NCBI RefSeq assembly: GCF_013031405.1 | Contig: NZ_WPZY01000023.1 | Location: 1-56,420 of the forward strand | DNA: 56,420 nucleotides | Reading direction: 5' to 3' | From: Ruegeria sp. HKCCD8929 | GTDB lineage: Bacteria; Pseudomonadota; Alphaproteobacteria; Rhodobacterales; Rhodobacteraceae | Shown here: in pieces, positions 32,983-40,587 of the stretch | Layout: the number at the start of each line of letters is the position of its first letter | Numbering within the stretch: position 1 is the first letter of the stretch | Notes under the pieces: model-generated | The model's input: only the letters and a program-made list of their open reading frames with translations | What the model was told of the DNA's origin: nothing | The model's database searches: none | Program-made: the position numbers and the translations under genes

Positions 32983-34013
32983 GCTTGTGCCTCCCCTAAA
33001 TGTGCCGGGACATCCGTGCCGGTGCGCAGGGACAGAAGATCCCACGCCGTCTCTTCCAAGGGCAGTGAATTGGCTGTCGCGATTGTTTCAATCGCCTCTT
33101 TCGGAATGGCGCCAGCCCCGGAACAGGCCCCGGCCATTGCACAGGAAATGGCGCCAATCGTGTCGGTATCGTCACCGATATTCGCCGCGATCAGAGCCGC
33201 TTGCCACGGATCCCCGGCTGCAAGCAAAACAATTCCGAAGGCGGCGGCAACCGATTCATGCGATGCGACAGACGTTCCGATTTTGGCTGCAAGCTCATCG
33301 GCGGCGGCACCCTCTTTCGCACAAGACACAGCCGTCGAAATCCGCACTGCGATGTCGCCGTCACCTACCGGGTAACCCCTTGATTGACCCTCTTCGGCGG
33401 CTTTCAAGGCGACCGGTAGAGCCCCCACGAAAGTGCCGCCTTCGACTCCGCAGCTGATCACCGCCGCAACAGCAGCTGCTGCGGCAATCGCTTCGCCCGT
33501 ATTGTGAGTCATCCGGCAAGCCAGTTCTACCTGATCAACAAATTCCGACATCGGTTCTGCGGCGACCGCGATGCCGATGGGTGCAATGCGCATCGCAGCC
33601 CCGTTGGTGGTGCCGTTGCGGCCGGTTTCCGTGACGGGGGATCCGGCCAGCATTGCATCCAATGCGGCTTTGGAGGACGGGCCCAGCAAATCGCGCAAAC
33701 CTCGCGCCTTTACACCGGCCTCCCACTCCAACAGGTCCTGTGCCAGCAGATCCTCGTCAATCCGGCCCCTACCCGAGACGAGCCTGCGGGCCAGCATCAA
33801 AGCCTGCTCGGTGTCATCCGTCACCTGTCCGGCAGACAACCCATGCGAGACTGGGTGGTTCGGATACGGCGCAACAAATCCCGTGATCTGGCCATAGTGC
33901 CGGCAAATCTGCTCCGGAGACATGGTTTGCGAAGGCATTCCAAGCGCATCGCCGATGGCCATTCCGATAAGCGCCCCATAGGCCCGGTCCAGTTTTGAGG
34001 ATGCAGCGCCCAT
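32979..34013 (-). CDS. ADP-ribosylglycohydrolase (DraG/ARH) family protein
   Basis: The 344-residue protein is an all-helical DraG/ARH-type hydrolase. Its metal-binding acidic motifs are visible: GDALGMPSQT near the N-terminus, VTDDTEQALML, NGAAMRIAPIGIA, and GDDTDTIGAISCAMAG near the C-terminus. The family cleaves N- or O-glycosidic bonds to ribose using two Mg ions. Here no ADP-ribosyltransferase is present, and the gene sits between a GntR regulator and a kinase plus ABC importer. A catabolic glycohydrolase acting on an imported riboside is therefore more likely than a DraG-type regulator. It starts 6 nt after the regulator gene. Confidence 0.88.
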   Translation of the reverse strand: MGAASSKLDRAYGALIGMAIGDALGMPSQTMSPEQICRHYGQITGFVAPYPNHPVSHGLSAGQVTDDTEQALMLARRLVSGRGRIDEDLLAQDLLEWEAGVKARGLRDLLGPSSKAALDAMLAGSPVTETGRNGTTNGAAMRIAPIGIAVAAEPMSEFVDQVELACRMTHNTGEAIAAAAAVAAVISCGVEGGTFVGALPVALKAAEEGQSRGYPVGDGDIAVRISTAVSCAKEGAAADELAAKIGTSVASHESVAAAFGIVLLAAGDPWQAALIAANIGDDTDTIGAISCAMAGACSGAGAIPKEAIETIATANSLPLEETAWDLLSLRTGTDVPAHLGEAQA

Positions 34014-34019
34014 ATCGCC

Positions 34020-34757
34020 TCAAAACTCCATATGCAGACCGAAACGAACCGGGTCGAGAATGCTCTGAACATATTCGATCACCGTTCCATCAGCCGCGCG
34101 GGTCAGGCGGCGCAACATCAGCATCGGCTCTCCGGCGCATCGCCCCAGCACCTTGGCGTCGTTCTCCGGAAGGGATGGCAGAACATTTGCCCACTCATCT
34201 CCACTTGCAACCACCAGCCCCTTGCCGCGCAGGGTTTCGGTCAGAGAGCCGTTTTTCAAACCTTCGCGCAGAATGTCATCGAAGCCGGAGCGCCAGACCA
34301 CCCGGCTTCGCTCCAAAGAAACGGCAAGACCCGTTGCCACCTGGAACCGAAGTCTGTCTACGAAAAGGCACTCAGCCCGGGCGTCAGGAGGTGCATCGTC
34401 AAAATCCATGTGCGCCCGTGCAATGCGCAAAACGCGTGTGGCTATCTGGTCTTCGGCAGATGACAGCGCGACGCTCCACCCACGGCGGTCATCAATGGTT
34501 TGCCCCCCGTAGGTCACAAAAGACCCGATGCCGCTTTTGGTCGTGATAAGCCCTTTTTCATTCAGGATTTCGAGGCTTTTGCGAACAGTGTTCCGACTGA
34601 CGGAAAACCGCTTGACCAGAGCGTTCTCGCTTGCCAGTGCGGCGCCCTTCCCCAAGGACCCGGACCGAATTTCCGCCTCAAGCACATTGGCGATTTTCAC
34701 GGACTTCGGGGCGCCGATCAAACTCTTACTTGTATCTTCATGTACCAACCTGTTCAT
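34020..34757 (-). CDS. GntR-family regulator with UTRA ligand-binding domain
   Basis: This 245-residue HutC-subfamily regulator has an N-terminal winged helix (about 18-85; ASENALVKRFSVSRNTVRKSLEILNEKGLI). A UTRA effector domain occupies about 100-240, ending RLTRAADGTVIEYVQSILDPVRFGLHMEF. It is the first gene of the operon and so likely autoregulates it, responding to the transported substrate or its phosphorylated product. Dyads just upstream are candidate operators. Confidence 0.88.
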   Translation of the reverse strand: MNRLVHEDTSKSLIGAPKSVKIANVLEAEIRSGSLGKGAALASENALVKRFSVSRNTVRKSLEILNEKGLITTKSGIGSFVTYGGQTIDDRRGWSVALSSAEDQIATRVLRIARAHMDFDDAPPDARAECLFVDRLRFQVATGLAVSLERSRVVWRSGFDDILREGLKNGSLTETLRGKGLVVASGDEWANVLPSLPENDAKVLGRCAGEPMLMLRRLTRAADGTVIEYVQSILDPVRFGLHMEF

Positions 34758-34764
34758 ACATGTA
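34757..34764. promoter_or_regulatory. TACATGTA palindrome at the GntR start codon
   Basis: TACATGTA at the start of the regulator gene is a perfect 8-bp palindrome. CATGTACC occurs here (34759-34766) and again 20 bp away inside the gene (34739-34746). It may be part of the operator. A short motif, so only moderate support. Confidence 0.3.
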
Positions 34765-34772
34765 CCTTATTT

Positions 34773-34789
34773 ACCAATATCGAATTGGT
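34773..34789. promoter_or_regulatory. Candidate GntR operator
   Basis: ACCAATATCGAATTGGT is a 17-bp dyad with perfect 6-bp arms, ending 16 bp upstream of the regulator's ATG. It lies between that gene and the TPR-protein gene end, where the operon promoter must be. It is the best operator candidate for the seven-gene operon. Confidence 0.5.
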
Positions 34790-34891
34790 CAACTTTCGCG
34801 GCGCAGCCTCGCAATGCCATTGCAAAACGCGCATTCACCGAGCGGCCCAACCGGTTCAAAAAATGGAGTTTTCAAGTATTCCGCCGAGCCG

Positions 34892-36895
34892 TCAGGAAAG
34901 CGCAGAAAGCTTGCCTTCTATCCGCTCCAGCGCCGCGTGAAGCTTGTCCGCTTCGAGGCCAGAGGCCCCGAGGTCCACCGCTCGTCTGAGGCGCGCCTGC
35001 GCTTGGCGCAACAGATCCGCTGCCTCCGACGGTGGCTCCGCCAGGGCGCGCATCTCCTCCGAGATGGCATGTTTGCGCAAAAGCGCGACCTCGACCAGGG
35101 GTTGCCCCGTCTCCCGGTAGTGTTCTGCGGCCTCCGCAAGTGCGGCCTCTGCCGCAGTCAGCAGTGGGACGATATGTTCCGGTGGTGCATTCGTGGCGTG
35201 TTTCAGCAACGCCGATCCAAGCGCGCCAGCGGCCATGGCGGCGTCCTGCGGCATCTCATGCTCGCGGTAGAACTGCTGCGCACGGCTGAACTCATCGATG
35301 GCATGCTTTCGGCGTGCCGGGTCATCCCGGACCGTTGCCTGCCGCTCGATCACCGTCGCCACACCAAACCTTGCGCCGGCCATGTTCATGATATCGCCAA
35401 GCTCGCCAAAAAGCCGCGTGGCGCGGTCAAGCGCCTCAAAGGCGCGGTCGAGCGCCTCATCAAGCTCAGCACCTTCTAAATCGTCGGCCAGCATCAGTTG
35501 CGCATTGCCGAGGTTGTTGAGGGCACGCGCGACCGACAGCCGGTCATCGCCAAAGAGTTCGATTGCTGCCTGCGATCCTTCGATCGCACTGCGCAGCAAA
35601 ACCGAGCGGTCAGGGGGCGCTGCCCGATGCGCTTGCGTCATCCGAACCAGCGACAGGTTGTCGAGCGCGGCGGCACGCAGATGTCCCTCTGCCACCCTGC
35701 CCGCGATGGTGAACGCCTCGACCGCGCGCTCCAGAAGGTCGCTGCCATGAGCGTCCGCCGCGTAGCGGCCCTGTGACAGAAGGGAAAGGCCCAGCACGTT
35801 TTGTGCCTCGGAAAAGATCACTGAATCGGCGTCATTGACAACGCCCAGAATTGCCTGCGCCACACGCTCGGCCAATTCGGTCACCGGTCCGCCGAAGCGT
35901 TCACCATATTCGTAGAACGCGCGCGCATATGAAAGACGCCGCCGGGACGGCTCCAGCGGGTCAAGCGCGGCAAAGCCGTCGGCCGCGCTCGACAACAAGG
36001 TAAACGCCCTCTCCGGCCGCCCGCGCATCAGCGCGATCCGAGCCTGAGCCTCCATCACTCTGGCATTGTCCTCTAACGGTTTGCGGAGCGCCTCGGCGCT
36101 GGTTTCGCGGACGGATGCCAACAGGCGCTCGGCTTCGTCGAGATCCAGTGACTCGATTGTGGCCTCAACTGCGGAAAGGACGTTGTCGATGCGTGGAGCA
36201 GTACCGCGAAGCGCTTCAACTTCTTGCCGGAGATCCCTGTAATCGCGGGCCTTCTCGATCAGGAAGGTGCGCAGATCGGGGAGTGGCAGCGCTTCGGGCG
36301 TTAGCTCGCCGAAACGGAGCGCGAGGGCGTCGAGGGTGTCGCGTGACTGGGCCGCAAGATTGTCAAGCTTTGCGGCGACATTCTCGATCTTGCGCTCGGT
36401 GCGGTGCGCTGCTTGTAGACTCTCCGCCATGTAAGCGGGCGTCAGGTCGGCGGCGTATTCCTTGGAGCCGAGCAGAGGGGCGAGGGTGGCCTGCGTGATG
36501 TCGGCAAAGAGCGTGCGCATCCCGGTTCGGCGCATTTCACCCGTCGGATCGGTCTTTTCGGTGAGCTTGGCGAGCATCGCCCTGGTGCATGCCGCGGCAT
36601 CCATGCCTTCGGCGGCGATCTCCTGCGGCGTCAATAGACCGACCTCGACCATCTGAACAAAGAGGATGTCCGCATCCCGCGGCGTGTCAGGAAATCTGGC
36701 AAAAGCGGTACCAGCGGCCTCGGTCAGTTCGTCCGCCATGGTTTTGAGCGACTTCGGCGGACGAGCAGCGATCTTACGGATGGCGTCGTAAACAGAAAGG
36801 CCGGTTTTGGGTCCCGGCGCCGAAACGAACCCGCCCATCGCAACAAGAAGCCGGACGGCGTTGGCGAGATTTTCCGTCTGGCGTGTCTGCATCAT
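34892..36895 (-). CDS. Large helical protein with N-terminal unknown domain and TPR-like array
   Basis: The 667-residue protein has no recognised catalytic domain. Residues 1 to about 170 form an unknown helical region. Residues about 180-270 contain RDTLDALALRFG and LRTFLIEKARDYRDLRQEVEAL. This pattern resembles the linker that precedes TPRs in a group of alphaproteobacterial proteins with exchangeable N-terminal domains. From about 270 to the end there are TPR-like repeats (for example ARALNNLGNAQLMLADDLEGAE). No signal peptide or membrane helix. ATG at 36893-36895 was used; an upstream TTG is possible. It is a single-gene unit divergent from the cytochrome b561 gene. A sensor or scaffold role is possible; function unknown. 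Confidence 0.65.
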   Translation of the reverse strand: MMQTRQTENLANAVRLLVAMGGFVSAPGPKTGLSVYDAIRKIAARPPKSLKTMADELTEAAGTAFARFPDTPRDADILFVQMVEVGLLTPQEIAAEGMDAAACTRAMLAKLTEKTDPTGEMRRTGMRTLFADITQATLAPLLGSKEYAADLTPAYMAESLQAAHRTERKIENVAAKLDNLAAQSRDTLDALALRFGELTPEALPLPDLRTFLIEKARDYRDLRQEVEALRGTAPRIDNVLSAVEATIESLDLDEAERLLASVRETSAEALRKPLEDNARVMEAQARIALMRGRPERAFTLLSSAADGFAALDPLEPSRRRLSYARAFYEYGERFGGPVTELAERVAQAILGVVNDADSVIFSEAQNVLGLSLLSQGRYAADAHGSDLLERAVEAFTIAGRVAEGHLRAAALDNLSLVRMTQAHRAAPPDRSVLLRSAIEGSQAAIELFGDDRLSVARALNNLGNAQLMLADDLEGAELDEALDRAFEALDRATRLFGELGDIMNMAGARFGVATVIERQATVRDDPARRKHAIDEFSRAQQFYREHEMPQDAAMAAGALGSALLKHATNAPPEHIVPLLTAAEAALAEAAEHYRETGQPLVEVALLRKHAISEEMRALAEPPSEAADLLRQAQARLRRAVDLGASGLEADKLHAALERIEGKLSALS

Positions 36896-37041
36896 CAAAT
36901 CCGTCAACCAATGGCGGAAGTGTGCCAGCCGCCGACTTATCTGGCAACCGGAGAGCGTGAAGACCGGATTTCATGCGCGACTGGACCGTCCACCCCCTTA
37001 AACAATAGACATGGCAGCACGCCCGCAGCCCGGAGAAGAAA

Positions 37042-37599
37042 ATGAGCCGCCCTGCCGACCGGCCTGAAACCTATGACCGCGTGACCCGCGCCCTGCACTG
37101 GGGCATGGCCGCTTTGCTCGCCGCGCAGTTTCTGTCTGCCGCAGCCCATTGGGGACTGCCACGCGGGCATATCATGTGGCGGATCCTCTGGAGCTACCAC
37201 CTACCCCTCGGCATCGCGCTGTTTTTTCTGGTTCTCGTTCGCGGAGTCTGGGGGCTTGCGAATATGTCTCGCCGACCGCGTCACTCCGGGGTCATGGGGC
37301 GAGTGGCAGTCACTGGTCATATCATACTCTACACGCTGATGGTCGTTGTTCCCGCTGTCCGAATACTTGCAGCGGCAGGCAACAAAAAGGGCTTCAACCT
37401 TCTCGGCATTTCCGTCTTCCCCGATCGTGAGGAACATGTGACATGGATGCGGGCGCCAGCGGACTGGCACGGCGAAATGGGGTGGATATTGGGGTTGCTG
37501 GTGGCCGGGCACATTGCCATTGCGTTGATCTGGCATCAGTGGATCCGGCGTGATGACACTCTGAAGCGCATGTTCGGTAGAAGCAACGCTGCGCGATAG
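37042..37599 (+). CDS. Cytochrome b561-family protein
   Basis: The 185-residue, four-helix membrane protein resembles bacterial cytochrome b561 (YodB/CybB type). Histidines suited to bind two b haems lie in TRALHWGMAA, WSYHLPLGIA and the last helix (AGHIAIALIWHQW). It would transfer electrons between quinol and superoxide or a periplasmic acceptor. GGAGAAG precedes the ATG. It stands alone, converging on the GFA-family gene. Confidence 0.85.
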   Translation: MSRPADRPETYDRVTRALHWGMAALLAAQFLSAAAHWGLPRGHIMWRILWSYHLPLGIALFFLVLVRGVWGLANMSRRPRHSGVMGRVAVTGHIILYTLMVVVPAVRILAAAGNKKGFNLLGISVFPDREEHVTWMRAPADWHGEMGWILGLLVAGHIAIALIWHQWIRRDDTLKRMFGRSNAAR

Positions 37600-37651
37600 A
37601 CTGCAAGGGACCATCAACCGCTATTTCAGTATCGTTCTGCCTGTCCGAATC

Positions 37652-37684
37652 TGGGGCCGCCCTTTCGGGTGTGTGAAGGCCCCA
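37652..37684. terminator. Possible bidirectional terminator between convergent genes
   Basis: TGGGGCC (37652-37658) pairs with GGCCCCA (37678-37684), a 7-bp stem with a 19-nt loop that contains a smaller CCC/GGG hairpin. It lies in the 98-bp gap between the convergent cytochrome b561 and GFA genes. It is followed on the plus strand only by a short TTT. Confidence 0.4.
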
Positions 37685-37697
37685 TTTCGCCGGCACC

Positions 37698-38093
37698 TCA
37701 AAACCACATGTCCTTTACCTTCTGGCTGTCACGTGGAAGTTCCTTGAAGCTGTCGTGCCCGTCGAAGTGGCGGACTGGAAGCTCACTGATTGCGGAGGGG
37801 TCAGACATCCGAACATTCACAGCAGTCCGCTTGCGCCCGTTTTCGTCCTCGGAACACGCAACGTAATGCGTCACACATCCGCAATAGGCGCAGAAATGGA
37901 AATGGATATCTCCGCCATCGCGACGCCGATAAGCATTGGATTGCCCGGTCGTTTGAATGTCATGGCCGATGTAACCATTGGCCCAGAGAACTCCGTAACG
38001 GCGGCAAATTGTGCAGTTACAGGCCGTGACCAGTTCTGGTGCAGTTTCGAGAGTCCAGCCAACTTCGCCGCAATGGCACGTTCCTTTCAACAT
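37698..38093 (-). CDS. GFA/CENP-V-family zinc protein
   Basis: This 131-residue protein has the cysteine pattern of the glutathione-dependent formaldehyde-activating (GFA) family: CHCGEV near the N-terminus, CNCTICRRYG, and HFCAYCGCVTHYV. Together they form the structural and catalytic zinc sites. Despite the name, most members have no proven formaldehyde activity. It is monocistronic. The 293 bases on its left, up to 38386, hold no recognisable gene. Confidence 0.85.
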   Translation of the reverse strand: MLKGTCHCGEVGWTLETAPELVTACNCTICRRYGVLWANGYIGHDIQTTGQSNAYRRRDGGDIHFHFCAYCGCVTHYVACSEDENGRKRTAVNVRMSDPSAISELPVRHFDGHDSFKELPRDSQKVKDMWF

Positions 38094-38386
38094 GTATCAA
38101 TCCCCGCTATTGGCACCGTCTGCGGTTCTTAGCATAGAGGTGATCAAGCAGTGCCAGTGCCTTGGTGATGATACCTCGACCGTGTTTGACATTCGAAACT
38201 GAGGACGGTCCGGGGCCGTATCACCAAGGCAGCCTTTCGTTTGGATTTGGAATGCACTGCGTTACGGATGACAGCGAAGCAGACGAAGGTGGATATCGGC
38301 TGCTTACGCTGACCGCCTTAGTTTCAACGTCGCTGACCCACGGCGCCATTCAGAAACCGAATTAGCATCTGAGCCCGCAATGCAAC

Positions 38387-40303
38387 CTATCCTTCCGGCG
38401 TATACCAGATAGGCGAGGTATAAGCACGTTCGACAAGCGTCATTGGCACCTCGGGGCCGAACGTGGCCTCTGGGTAATAGGCCTGATCATAGGCCGTCCA
38501 GCGCGGCGTCGGGATTTCAAGGACACGCGCGTAGTAGAACGCTTTCTGCGCAGGATCGAAATCGGGATCGGTCCAGACGGTGATTAGTTCTGGCGCGCCG
38601 ATGGTGTTGGACCAGGTCGCATTTGCAACGTCAACAGTCGAGCCAACCAAGGCTAACTTGCCATCCACATCCGGCGCGCGGTCGCCGGACCAAACGACGT
38701 CATGGATTTTTTCGTGCATATCCCCGGCGTCATCGACCCAACCCTTTATGATCTGGATACGGTCTAGATTTCCTGAATACGGGTCTTTCAGCGCGGCGAC
38801 TAAAAACGACGGCGCGGTCCCTGCTCCCGCCGGTGGCAAATCGCCACCCATAGGAACGCCTTTGGCATATCCCACAGCCCCGGGGTTGCGGCCAAGCGCG
38901 TCATGGGAGGCGAAGTTCCAGCCGCCAAAGAACCGCACGGTGATCCGTGGCCCGGTGGTGCCATAGACCTCTTTGCGTTTCATCGCATCCCAGATCGCGA
39001 CACGGGTGTTTTCGGACGACCAGACTGCCATCAAACCCGAAGCACCCAATTGCCAATCCTTGACGATGCGGCCCTCGAAGTCGAACGCGTTGCCGGTCGA
39101 CCGTTCCGGGCCCGGCTCACTGGCCGGGAACTTGCCGAAATAGTTCTCTTCTTCAGCCGTCGAAAGACCGGTATGAGAATCCGTCGATCCGACCAGCCCG
39201 AACTTGAACGGATTGACCCCAAATTCGTCTTGCAGCTTCAGACCGCGTTTCAGGGCTTGGCGAGCATATTCGAACTCGATCATACCCGGTTCCTTGGGAA
39301 CCACGTTCAGATTGCCCGCATCCCAGATCTCGAAATCCGCGAACTCGTCTGATGGGGACAGCGAGGGGTGCTGTTCGGACGTGCCCTTGGACTGGGTCAG
39401 TTCGTATAACGGCTCCCACCGGGCGCGTGCCTGCGCCCATTCCGCGTCGATCGGCCGTCCGTCCGGGGTTTCAGTGGCGAACATCAGCCCGTTGGACAGG
39501 TTGCCATTGTGCGGGATCGCAAGGACCCGACCCCCGGTCGTGTCCTCGTAAACCTGCATCCACTCCCACAGCTTGTTGGGAATGTCGCTTTCGAAAGTCG
39601 TGTAGGGCCGCACGATGTCGGCTTTGTCCTTGCCGTCCCTATAGATGACGTTGCGGTGCAGGTTGTTACCGCCGCCGAAATTCGACGTCCATTCATAACC
39701 GATAATCGCCGAGAAAGTGCCGGGGTCATTATGGCTCTCGACAATCGCGGTCTGGTCACGCCAGATGTCGTGCTGCGTGTCGAAATCAGTGATAATGTCC
39801 GGCAATTCTCCCAAGCCCTGCAGAGTGATGACCTCCATCAGCACCTCGGCTGCGCTGCTGCCGCCTTGCTGCATCTTGTTGTGCCAACTCTTCAGCAGAG
39901 GATCCGCCATGAATGCTGGATCTCCTGCCTGTACCTTGTTCATCGACCCCAGCGCGTCGGAATGGTCTGCGATGACCATCCAATCATAAGGCCGCGACAG
40001 GCGCACCTTCTGCCCGGTGGTCGAGATCACTTCCTCGCCCTTGGCAAAGCGCAGTGCCTCATCGGGGCCAATCCGGGTACCTCCGGCAATGGCATCACCC
40101 GACCATGACGTGTGCAGATGCTGCTCACCCCAGAGTGGACGGGTTGGAAACGGGCGTCCCGCGTAAGGAGAGTATCCTGGCTGGCTGAAAAACCGTGCCG
40201 TTTCGGCGGGATCTATGGTGCCGCCGTCGGTGTTAACCTGCGCGCCGGCGGGCAAAGCCGCGAGGAAAAATGCTGTTGCTGAAAGGTGTTTGAGGTACGT
40301 CAT
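38387..40303 (-). CDS. DUF3604 protein, predicted secreted metal-dependent hydrolase (copy 1)
   Basis: The 638-residue protein belongs to the DUF3604 family. A signal peptide (HLSATAFFLAALPAGAQ) precedes PHP-like motifs: LWGEQHLHTSWSGDA, MVIADHSDALG, the mid-protein IPHNGNLSNGLMF, and GLVGSTDSHTGLST, whose His/Asp residues can bind metal. It is likely a periplasmic hydrolase; substrate unknown. It is transcribed away from a paralogous DUF3604 gene with a 284-bp shared upstream region. ATG at 40301-40303 was taken in place of a start three codons upstream. Confidence 0.85.
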   Translation of the reverse strand: MTYLKHLSATAFFLAALPAGAQVNTDGGTIDPAETARFFSQPGYSPYAGRPFPTRPLWGEQHLHTSWSGDAIAGGTRIGPDEALRFAKGEEVISTTGQKVRLSRPYDWMVIADHSDALGSMNKVQAGDPAFMADPLLKSWHNKMQQGGSSAAEVLMEVITLQGLGELPDIITDFDTQHDIWRDQTAIVESHNDPGTFSAIIGYEWTSNFGGGNNLHRNVIYRDGKDKADIVRPYTTFESDIPNKLWEWMQVYEDTTGGRVLAIPHNGNLSNGLMFATETPDGRPIDAEWAQARARWEPLYELTQSKGTSEQHPSLSPSDEFADFEIWDAGNLNVVPKEPGMIEFEYARQALKRGLKLQDEFGVNPFKFGLVGSTDSHTGLSTAEEENYFGKFPASEPGPERSTGNAFDFEGRIVKDWQLGASGLMAVWSSENTRVAIWDAMKRKEVYGTTGPRITVRFFGGWNFASHDALGRNPGAVGYAKGVPMGGDLPPAGAGTAPSFLVAALKDPYSGNLDRIQIIKGWVDDAGDMHEKIHDVVWSGDRAPDVDGKLALVGSTVDVANATWSNTIGAPELITVWTDPDFDPAQKAFYYARVLEIPTPRWTAYDQAYYPEATFGPEVPMTLVERAYTSPIWYTPEG

Positions 40304-40587
40304 TCTGCACACTCCTGAAGCTAACGGACAGACGCTTGGTGATCCGTTTCAAGCCTAGAATGCCGTGCATTCAGGCTCGGTTTAACGAAACATTCCAGTC
40401 AAAACGAGTGACACACAACAGCGTAACAGACCGGGCTTTTTCCGTGTGCCTTCTGCCGCAAGGATGGCTTGGCGGTTCGCCAAATGGTTGCAACGCCCCA
40501 CTCTTTTGCACAAAATGAAACGATACGAAGTCTTTACCATACGTACCGATTCCCAATCAGGATTGCATATCGATAGCGGAGGTCACA
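40304..40587. promoter_or_regulatory. Divergent promoter region of the two DUF3604 genes
   Basis: This 284-bp region separates the divergent paralogues and must contain both promoters. It is AT-richer near the right end, where GGAGG precedes copy 2. No clear operator dyad was found. Confidence 0.4.

Noticed and set aside
32979..34013. DraG regulator of nitrogenase
   Set aside because: No draT or nif gene is nearby; the gene is embedded in a transport and kinase operon, so a catabolic role is more likely.
38162..38365. A 67-codon plus-strand frame left of the DUF3604 gene
   Set aside because: No recognisable domain or start signal; treated as non-coding.
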